Source: Bacteroidales bacterium | GTDB taxonomy: Bacteria; Bacteroidota; Bacteroidia; Bacteroidales; ML635J-15 | NCBI GenBank assembly: GCA_017997855.1 | Contig: JAGOEF010000068.1 | Coordinates: 1-8,065 of the forward strand | Reading direction: 5' to 3' | Length of the DNA: 8,065 nt | Part shown: positions 1-6,700 of the stretch, one piece after another | How the letters are laid out: every line of letters starts with the position of its first letter | Position numbering within the stretch: the stretch's first letter is position 1 | Notes under the pieces: model-generated | Seen by the model: the letters and a program-made list of their open reading frames with translations, nothing else | What the model was told of the DNA's origin: nothing | Databases searched by the model: none | Translations under genes and position numbers: made by a program

Positions 1-586
1 GGGGCAATATTTTTGATGCAAGGCCTACGGCAATACCTTCGACACCCTGTGCCAGCAACAGCGGGAACTTCACCGGAAGGGTAATCGGCTCTTTATTCCT
101 GCCATCGTACGACGACTTCCAGAAAGTAGTTTTTGGATTAAACACCACTTCGAGGGCAAACTTCGAAAGTCGCGCCTCGATATATCGGGGAGCAGCAGCC
201 GAGTCGCCGGTGTAAATATTACCCCAGTTACCCTGCATGTCTATCAGCAGGTCTTTCTGACCCAACTGCACCAGTGCATCTCCGATGGAAGCGTCGCCAT
301 GTGGATGGTACTTCATAGTGTGCCCGATGATGTTGGCCACTTTGTTATAGCGTCCGTCGTCGAGTTCCTTCATGGCATGAAGTATGCGCCGTTGAACAGG
401 TTTCAGGCCATCGTAAACATGGGGCACGGCCCTTTCGAGAATTACGTAGGAAGCATAATCGAGAAACCAGTCCTGATACATTCCCGTAAGGTGAGTAAGA
501 TGTATTTCGGGAGCATGAACCTCTTCGGGATTTTCTCCGTTCAGCGGGCTGCTATCAAATTCCTCAACAGGGTCGGTGGTACTCAT
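1..586 (-). CDS. parC: DNA topoisomerase IV subunit A, N-terminal part (runs off left edge)
   Basis: This is the DNA-breaking and rejoining subunit of topoisomerase IV, which works with ParE to unlink daughter chromosomes. Only the first 195 residues are present; translation continues past the left edge. After a ~27-residue acidic leader come the GyrA/ParC winged-helix motifs: DYASYVILERAVPHVYDGLKPVQRR (residues 43-67, described here by its ends DYASYVI and LKPVQRR), YHPHGD (93-98), QGNWGN (118-123) and AAAPRYIEARL (130-140). By family knowledge Tyr135 is the catalytic tyrosine that forms the phosphotyrosyl bond with DNA. The ATG at 586 is the first start after an in-frame TAG, and AGGGAG lies 11 nt upstream. 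The gene begins 33 nt after parE, so the two are probably cotranscribed. GyrA is the main alternative, but pairing with the ParE-like neighbour and the HGDASIGDALVQLGQ stretch favour topoisomerase IV. The C-terminal DNA-wrapping domain cannot be assessed. Confidence 0.93.
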   Translation of the reverse strand, partial: MSTTDPVEEFDSSPLNGENPEEVHAPEIHLTHLTGMYQDWFLDYASYVILERAVPHVYDGLKPVQRRILHAMKELDDGRYNKVANIIGHTMKYHPHGDASIGDALVQLGQKDLLIDMQGNWGNIYTGDSAAAPRYIEARLSKFALEVVFNPKTTFWKSSYDGRNKEPITLPVKFPLLLAQGVEGIAVGLASKILP

Positions 587-597
587 ATCCGGTAATA

Positions 598-603
598 CTC
601 CCT
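598..603 (-). promoter_or_regulatory. Putative Shine-Dalgarno site of parC
   Basis: The minus strand reads AGGGAG, ending 11 nt before the parC ATG at 586. Spacing is slightly long. Bacteroidota often start translation without a strong Shine-Dalgarno, so this supports but does not prove the chosen start. Confidence 0.4.
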
Positions 604-619
604 AAATTAATAATCACTA

Positions 620-2458
620 TCAGGCGTTCACTGCGTCTTCTTCAATTCTCAGGTTCTCGATAATAAAATTCTGCCGTTCGTAGGTATTCTTGCCCATATA
701 AAACTCAAGCAGGTCGCTGATGGCATCGGCTTTGGTAAGGCTAACCGGGTCGAGTCGCATATTTTTATCGATAAATCGTTTAAACTCATCAGGTGAAATC
801 TCTCCAAGCCCTTTAAACCGGGTTATTTCGGGATTTCCTTTTAGTTTGGCTATGGCATCCTGCTTTTCTTTTTCGTCGTAGCAATACAATGTTTCCTGTT
901 TGTTGCGAACCCTGAATAGGGGTGTTTGCAGAATAAACAGGTGCCCGTTGCGAATTAACTCAGGGAAGAACTGCAGGAAAAAAGTAATGAGCAGGAGGCG
1001 GATGTGCATACCATCGACATCGGCATCGGTAGCGATAACCACATTGCGATAGCGCAGGTTTTCGATACCTTCCTCAATATTAAGGGCTGCCTGCAGAAGG
1101 TTAAATTCCTCGTTTTCGTACACTACCTTCTTGTTCATACCATAGGTGTTGAGGGGTTTTCCCCTGAGGCTGAACACCGCCTGTGTGTTCACATCGCGCG
1201 ATTTGGTGATGGAACCGCTTGCCGAATCACCCTCGGTAATAAAAATGGTGGTTTCCGAACTTTTCTCGTCATCGGAATTATAATGAACACGGCAGTCTCG
1301 TAATTTTTTATTGTGTAAACTCACTTTTTTAGCCCGCTCACGCGATATTTTTTTAATATCGGCAATGGCTTTGCGGTCTTTTTCGGAAGCCAGAATTTTC
1401 CTAAGAATCGCATCGGCGGTTTCGGGATTCTTGTGAAGAAAATTATCAAGCTGGTTTTTGATAAAATCACCGACAAATTTTGTAATACTGGTACCATTGG
1501 GCTCCATATCGCGCGAGCCGAGTTTGGTTTTGGTCTGCGACTCAAACACCGGTTCAACCACACGAATACTGATGGCTGCAATAATTGACTGCCTTATGTC
1601 GGCATTATCGAAGTCCTTACGGTAAAATTCCTTTATCGTTTTTACATAAGCCTCACGGAAAGCAGACAGGTGGGTTCCGCCCTGGGTTGTATGCTGACCG
1701 TTCACAAAGGTGAAATATTCTTCGTTATACTGGTTCGAATGGGTAAAGGCTATCTCGATATCGTCGGCTTTGAAATGAATTATCGGATAGAGCACATCGC
1801 TGTTGATGTTATCGTTGAGCAGGTCGAGCAAACCATTTTTCGACCAGAAGCGTTGTCCGTTGAGGTAAATCGAAAGTCCGGTATTGAGGAAGGCATAATT
1901 TTTCAGCATGTTCTCGATAACATCGAGGCGGTACCGGTATCCCGAAAACAGTTCCTCATCGGGAGTAAAAACCACATGAGTACCATTGGCTTCATCGGTT
2001 TTTTCGACAGGAAAATCCTGTTGCAGAACTCCCTTTGCAAATTCGGCTGTTTTCTTTTCGCCATCGCGAAATGCGCTAACCGTAAAATTTGATGATAATG
2101 CGTTTACGGCTTTAACGCCGACACCATTGAGGCCTACCGATTTTTTGAACACCTTGGAATCGTATTTTGCCCCGGTATTCATTTTTGCTACCGCGTCGAG
2201 CAATTTGCCCAGTGGAATTCCCCGCCCGAAGTCGCGCACCGAAACCGACGAATCGCTGATTTGGAGTTCAATTTTCGAACCGAAGCCCATGGCAAATTCA
2301 TCAATCGAATTATCGATAACCTCCTTGAGAAGAACATAAATACCATCGTCTCGCGAAGTACCATCGCCCAGCTTGCCAATATACATACCGGGGCGGCGGC
2401 GAATATGTTCGCTCCACTCCAGCGTTTTTATGGATTCTTCAGAATAATTGGCGACCAT
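620..2458 (-). CDS. parE: DNA topoisomerase IV subunit B (ATPase subunit)
   Basis: This is the ATP-hydrolysing subunit of topoisomerase IV, a GHKL ATPase that drives strand passage for chromosome decatenation. At 612 residues it is full length for ParE. Visible motifs in order are RRPGMYIG (21-28), [10 protein letters not shown] (45-54; Glu46 is the expected general base and Asn50 the Mg-binding residue), VRDFGRGIP (74-82), [11 protein letters not shown] (111-121; ATP lid), QTKTKLGS (308-315; transducer lysine), the TOPRIM motif [10 protein letters not shown] (407-416; Glu409), [10 protein letters not shown] (478-487; metal-binding Asp480 and Asp482) and RFKGLGE (547-553). All expected catalytic residues are present. 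The DGMHIR form of the TOPRIM motif and the adjacent parC point to ParE rather than GyrB, although GyrB is the only real alternative. The ATG at 2458 gives a normal short N-terminus before the first helix. It is followed by parC after 33 nt and preceded by its own candidate promoter. Confidence 0.95.
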   Translation of the reverse strand: MVANYSEESIKTLEWSEHIRRRPGMYIGKLGDGTSRDDGIYVLLKEVIDNSIDEFAMGFGSKIELQISDSSVSVRDFGRGIPLGKLLDAVAKMNTGAKYDSKVFKKSVGLNGVGVKAVNALSSNFTVSAFRDGEKKTAEFAKGVLQQDFPVEKTDEANGTHVVFTPDEELFSGYRYRLDVIENMLKNYAFLNTGLSIYLNGQRFWSKNGLLDLLNDNINSDVLYPIIHFKADDIEIAFTHSNQYNEEYFTFVNGQHTTQGGTHLSAFREAYVKTIKEFYRKDFDNADIRQSIIAAISIRVVEPVFESQTKTKLGSRDMEPNGTSITKFVGDFIKNQLDNFLHKNPETADAILRKILASEKDRKAIADIKKISRERAKKVSLHNKKLRDCRVHYNSDDEKSSETTIFITEGDSASGSITKSRDVNTQAVFSLRGKPLNTYGMNKKVVYENEEFNLLQAALNIEEGIENLRYRNVVIATDADVDGMHIRLLLITFFLQFFPELIRNGHLFILQTPLFRVRNKQETLYCYDEKEKQDAIAKLKGNPEITRFKGLGEISPDEFKRFIDKNMRLDPVSLTKADAISDLLEFYMGKNTYERQNFIIENLRIEEDAVNA

Positions 2459-2484
2459 TAAATACAGATTTATTCACTCGACGC

Positions 2485-2492
2485 CAAAATTA
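2485..2492 (-). promoter_or_regulatory. Candidate Bacteroidota -7 box upstream of parE
   Basis: The minus strand reads TAATTTTG, an exact match to the Bacteroidota -7 consensus TAnnTTTG. It ends 26 nt before the parE ATG, which would give a leader of about 20 nt. No TTG-type -33 element is found at the usual distance; the nearest is 28 nt away. The call therefore rests on the -7 box and position only. Confidence 0.4.
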
Positions 2493-2566
2493 AATATTTT
2501 AAATCGCATACATTGCGCTGCAACGAATAGATATTAACAAAATGACGTTGATAATCTCCTGTGACT

Positions 2567-2581
2567 ATTTATTCAATAAAT
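2567..2581. repeat. AT-rich palindrome in the lptB-parE gap
   Basis: ATTTATT and AATAAAT flank a single central base, a perfect 7+1+7 inverted repeat starting 28 nt after the lptB stop codon. It has no GC pairs and no following T-tract in either direction, so it is a poor terminator. It could be a protein-binding site or chance in AT-rich DNA. Confidence 0.25.
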
Positions 2582-2608
2582 TGGGATGACGACTTAGAAT
2601 GGCTGCAT

Positions 2609-3334
2609 TTATCGCCTTAGTTCAAAATTCTGCCCCAGATACACTTTTCGCACCTGTTCATCCTCCGAAAGTTCTTCGGCGGTACCCGACTTAAGAATAC
2701 TCCCCTCGAAAAGCAGATAGGCTCTGTCGGTAATGGAGAGTGTTTCCTGCACGTTGTGGTCGGTGATGAGTACACCGATATTTCGTTTTTTCAGATGCAT
2801 CACAATTTGTTGAATATCTTCCACAGCAATGGGGTCAACACCGGCAAAAGGTTCATCGAGTAAAATAAACTTCGGGTCGATGGCCAAAGCCCGGGCAATT
2901 TCGGTACGTCGCCTTTCTCCACCCGAAAGCTGATATCCTTTACTTTTTTTGATTTTATTGAGCCCAAACTCGTTAAGCAGTCTGACGGCTTTCTCCTTTT
3001 GGTCACGTTTCGTGAGTTTGCTCATTTCGAGAACCGATAAAATGTTGTCTTCGACACTCATTTTACGAAAAACCGAAGCTTCCTGAGCCAGATAGCCCAA
3101 ACCGAGACGAGCCCTCTTGTAGACCGGTTCACGGGTTATATCGCGGTCATCAACAAAAATTTTTCCGCCATAGGGCTTAATCAAACCAACAATCATATAA
3201 AAGGTAGTGGTTTTACCTGCACCGTTTGGCCCGAGCAAACCCACAATTTCGCCCTGCTCCACTTCAACCGAAACATCTTTCACTACCATGCGCTTGCCAT
3301 ACTTCTTAAACAGATTTTCGGTATAAAGTTTCAT
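2609..3334 (-). CDS. lptB: LPS export ABC transporter ATP-binding protein LptB
   Basis: This is the cytoplasmic ATPase that powers extraction of lipopolysaccharide from the inner membrane by LptB2FG and its movement along the Lpt bridge to the outer membrane. The 241 residues match the usual LptB length. Motifs are complete: Walker [10 protein letters not shown] (35-43, Lys41), Q-loop Gln84 within [17 protein letters not shown] (82-98, characteristic of LptB), signature LSGGE (136-140), Walker B FILLDEP (156-162, Glu161 as catalytic base) and H-loop His193 in ITDHNV. LptB is chosen over a branched-chain amino-acid ABC ATPase (LivG type) because of the QEASVFR segment and the [11 protein letters not shown] run after the signature. 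No lptF, lptG, lptA or lptC is visible in the window. It is followed by parE on the same strand after 150 bp, and its upstream neighbour is divergent, so it may be transcribed alone or be first in a lptB-parE-parC run. Confidence 0.93.
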   Translation of the reverse strand: MKLYTENLFKKYGKRMVVKDVSVEVEQGEIVGLLGPNGAGKTTTFYMIVGLIKPYGGKIFVDDRDITREPVYKRARLGLGYLAQEASVFRKMSVEDNILSVLEMSKLTKRDQKEKAVRLLNEFGLNKIKKSKGYQLSGGERRRTEIARALAIDPKFILLDEPFAGVDPIAVEDIQQIVMHLKKRNIGVLITDHNVQETLSITDRAYLLFEGSILKSGTAEELSEDEQVRKVYLGQNFELRR

Positions 3335-3353
3335 ACTGTCGGTTTTGTTGCTG

Positions 3354-3361
3354 CAAAGATA
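3354..3361 (-). promoter_or_regulatory. Candidate Bacteroidota promoter for lptB
   Basis: The minus strand reads TATCTTTG, an exact fit to TAnnTTTG, ending 19 nt before the lptB ATG. A TTG lies 23 nt upstream of the box (3385-3387) and could serve as a weak -33 element. The resulting leader would be very short, about 12-15 nt, with no Shine-Dalgarno. Confidence 0.45.
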
Positions 3362-3537
3362 AATATAATGGAATACAATACACCCAATGAAAATGTTTTA
3401 CCAAAACAAGAAAGCATGTATTTCTATCAAAAATCTATTGAGACATATCTTCATTCAATTTTCTTACGAGGCAAAATGTTTCAAAATTCCGGTCTTACGA
3501 TTTTCCCGCATTCGTTTGCAATAATTTCAGCAATTCT

Positions 3538-3553
3538 ATAATTGAACAATTAT
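3538..3553. repeat. Perfect inverted repeat in the divergent intergenic region
   Basis: ATAATTG and CAATTAT are separated by AA, giving a 7+2+7 dyad. It lies between the divergent genes, about 130 bp upstream of the candidate promoter of the large gene. It resembles an operator for a dimeric regulator in form only; in AT-rich DNA it may be accidental. Confidence 0.3.
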
Positions 3554-3663
3554 GAAAGCTAAACCGATATTCCGAATTACACAGCACATCTAAATCGTGT
3601 ATTTTGCTACATTTATTTAATAATTCATTTATTTGTTAAAAATAAACTATAAATTAGCAAGGT

Positions 3664-3693
3664 TTTGCACAAAGGAAATCGTACTTATACTTG
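3664..3693 (+). promoter_or_regulatory. Candidate promoter of the secreted FN3 protein gene
   Basis: TTTG at 3664-3667 is followed after 18 nt by TATACTTG (3686-3693), one mismatch from the Bacteroidota -7 consensus TAnnTTTG. The arrangement fits a -33/-7 pair and would start transcription near 3700, leaving a leader of about 80 nt. This is the best such pair I see upstream of the gene. Confidence 0.35.
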
Positions 3694-3779
3694 TTTATTA
3701 ATAAATCGGAAATAGTTATCAGGTGAGTAACATCCTACATCTTTAAAACAAAACATTTTGTATTTAAATATTGCTAATT

Positions 3780-6700
3780 ATGACAACAAACAGCTCTTTC
3801 GAAATGTCATTGAGAAGAAAAAACCGGTTAATTAAACTGAGTTTCGCTTTAAGCTTACTTATTTTCATGGTAAGCCCACACATGTCACACTGCCAAACTA
3901 CGGTGCAAATCGGAAGTGGATCGAATGAAGACTATTACTTTCCCATATTGAGTTGTTATGGTTACAATTACTCACAACAAATATATCTGGCCAGCGAAAT
4001 TACAGCAGGCGGAGGTAGCCCGGGAATGGAAATTAATACGCTCCGGTTTTATTACAGATACGGAGGCGAAGATTTTTCAACATGGCAGGACTGGACCATA
4101 TATTTAGGAAACACTACTCAGTCGGGCTTTACCGACAATAGCAACTGGATACCAATCAGTACAATGACACAGGTTTTCAATGGCCAAATAGGAAGTCTCA
4201 CCGGATATAGCTGGATGGAAATTACCCTGGCCACCCCTTTTGTTTACACAGGCGATAATATTGTTGTTGCCATTGATGAAAACACACCCAACTGGAGCTG
4301 CACAGCTCTTTGGAGTGTGTTTGACTCAGGCTCAGGAAGGGGCTTGTTGTATTATGATGATTATAATAATCCGGACCCCAACGCTCCGCCTGCGGCAAAC
4401 TACGGTCCCTCCGCAAATATATCACAAATACAGTTTGTGGCAGGCACAGCTTCTTGTCTGACGCCCACCGCATTGACTTCTTCTGATATTACAACCAACT
4501 CGGCAGTTATCAACTGGACAGCTTCTGCATCGAATCCCACCGAGGGTTACGACATCTACTACAGCACCTCAGTATCAGTTCCAAATGCAGCCACAACGCC
4601 ATCGGCATCGGTTGCATCCGGTGCGACAAGTTATAATCTGACCGGTCTCAGTGCTGCTACAAATTACTATGTCTGGGTTCGGGCAAACTGTGGCGCCGGG
4701 GATCTAAGTGCCTGGTCTACACCCGTTTCTTTCACAACCATATTTTGCTACGAAGCTGACAAATGTAATTTCACATTCAACCTGTATGATTCCTATGGTG
4801 ATGGCTGGAATGGAAACAGCATCGACATAATTCAAGCCGGGTCTTTTGTTCAGAATTTAACCTTAGGTGAGGGTAGCTCTGGTTCATTTACCGTAGCTCT
4901 TTGTCCCAACCTGAATACCAATATCGTATTCCATACGGGAGACTGGATTGAAGAAGCGTCATTCGAAATACTTACCCCCTGGGGCGAGTCCATTTATTAC
5001 GGTGGCGGGTTTTCGGTATATTCCAATAATCAGGTTGTTTACAACTGGATAACAGAGTGTGTGCCTCCTACCTGCCCAAAAGTTACCAATGTCACAGGCA
5101 ATTCCATTACCAACCATACGGCCCAAATTACATGGAACGAAACAGGAACAGCAAGTCTTTGGGATATTATTTATGGGTACAATGGGTTTGACCTGAATAC
5201 TGATGGTGTTTTGGTACAGGGACTTACAACGACTCAATATCAACTCACAGGTTTAGATGCACTTACCTACTATGATGTATATGTTCGGGCCGATTGTGGC
5301 GAAGGAGATCTGAGCCTTTGGAGAGGTCCTTATACTTTTACAACCCTAATTCCTTGTCCATCAATTAATTCAACAATACTAACAGATGCTACCTATGAAT
5401 CAATCAGTATCGAAATTGAGGCAGCAGGAACCGAAACAGAATGGAATGTTGTGTATGGGCCATCCGGGTTTAATTTCGTGGATGGAACATCAGTTTTGAT
5501 TAGCGAAAATCCTTTTACCATCGACGGTTTATCCTCCGATACAGGTTATGATTTCTATATACAGGCCGAGTGCGGAGCTGACGGTACTTCTACCTATTAT
5601 TTCGCAAACTATTCCACTACGGTTCCCTGTCTCGATGTTTGGTCTGTAACAATCAGCAATATTACGCACCAGGGAGCCGAAATATCCTGGTCAAATTCGT
5701 CGGTTCAGGATACATGGAATATTGAAGTAGGTTTGCCCGGATTTATCCCCGGAACCGGATCGCAGGTACTTTCGTTTAACAGCATCAACGATAATCCGTT
5801 TGTAATTAGCACCGGTATAGAGCCGGAAACCGAATATGTTGCCTACGTGATGGCAGACTGTGGTGCTTTGGGGACGTCTGATTGGGTCGGCTCAGACAAC
5901 TTTACGACCTTTCCTACCTGTATGGTTCCGGTTAATGTTGTAATCAGCGATGTTATGACCAACTCGGTTAATGTCAGCTGGACCGAAACAGGAACAGCAA
6001 CTACCTGGAACCTGATATACGGACCAATAGGTTTCGATCCGCAATCGGAAGGAACTTTCGTTGAGGGTCTCGTTGAAACGAATTTTCTGATTGAAGGTCT
6101 TACCGCTAATACACAGTATTCCTTGTATGTTCAGGCTGATTGTGGTGGCGGCGACATCAGCCACTGGAGTGTCATAAGCTCTTTCACCACTCCCTGCGAC
6201 AATATCGGAGTATTTCCCTGGCTCGAAGAGTTTACTGTTTGGAGCGACATAACCAATTGCTGGGATCTTACCGGAGGTACCCGCATTGTTCAACAATACG
6301 GAGGAACAGCTGTTCGTGCTAATTTCTGGTCATGGTCTTCGGGAAGCACAGCGTATCTTACAACCCCGTTGATTGACATGTCGGACCTGACAAATCCACA
6401 GGTAGAATTCTATTGGTCACACCGTTACCAAAGTACTTATCCCGACGACCAGCTTAGTTTGCAGGTTTCCGATGATAATGGTGCCAATTGGACGGAGGTT
6501 TGGATGCTCACCGGATCGCAGTTTCATTCTGGTAGTAGTGCCGGGAATACAACTCCCGGTACTTATGTCAGCTCCGGAGTTATTGATTTGAGTTCATTCG
6601 GTGATATGATTTATGTGCGTTTCTACTTCGTATCCGACCATGGCCCCGATGTATTTATTAATAACATTGGTATTTTCGACTGGGTTTGCGATGCACCCGC

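Larger units (their letters stand above)
3335..3779. other. AT-rich divergent intergenic region, no gene seen
   Basis: This 445-bp stretch separates lptB (minus) from the secreted-protein gene (plus). I find no credible open reading frame, tRNA or terminator in it. It contains the candidate promoters of both genes and one small perfect inverted repeat. The right half (about 3600-3780) is especially AT-rich, as is common upstream of genes in this phylum. Confidence 0.6.

Noticed and set aside
299..595. 98-codon plus-strand open frame opposite parC
   Set aside because: It is the antisense of a well-conserved parC N-terminus, and its translation resembles no family I know.
1670..2339. Plus-strand open frames of 117-140 codons opposite parE
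   Set aside because: They lie fully within parE, whose motifs are intact; the translated sequences are low-quality shadows.
2459..2608. Terminator after lptB
   Set aside because: The only dyad (2567-2581) consists of A-T pairs around a single base and has no T-tract, so a functional intrinsic terminator is not supported.
3599..3607. TATTTTG as a -7 box for the large gene
   Set aside because: It is one base short of TAnnTTTG, and the TTTG / TATACTTG pair at 3664-3693 fits better and is nearer the gene.
3864..3896. Possible lipoprotein signal, since the signal peptide ends in SHC
   Set aside because: A lipobox needs a small or hydrophobic residue pattern such as L-A-G-C; M-S-H-C has His before Cys. 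Ordinary cleavage before QTTVQ fits a T9SS cargo better.
5892..6296. 134-codon minus-strand open frame inside the FN3 gene
   Set aside because: It mirrors the FN3-coding sequence; its apparent Cys-Gly pattern comes from the repeats on the other strand.
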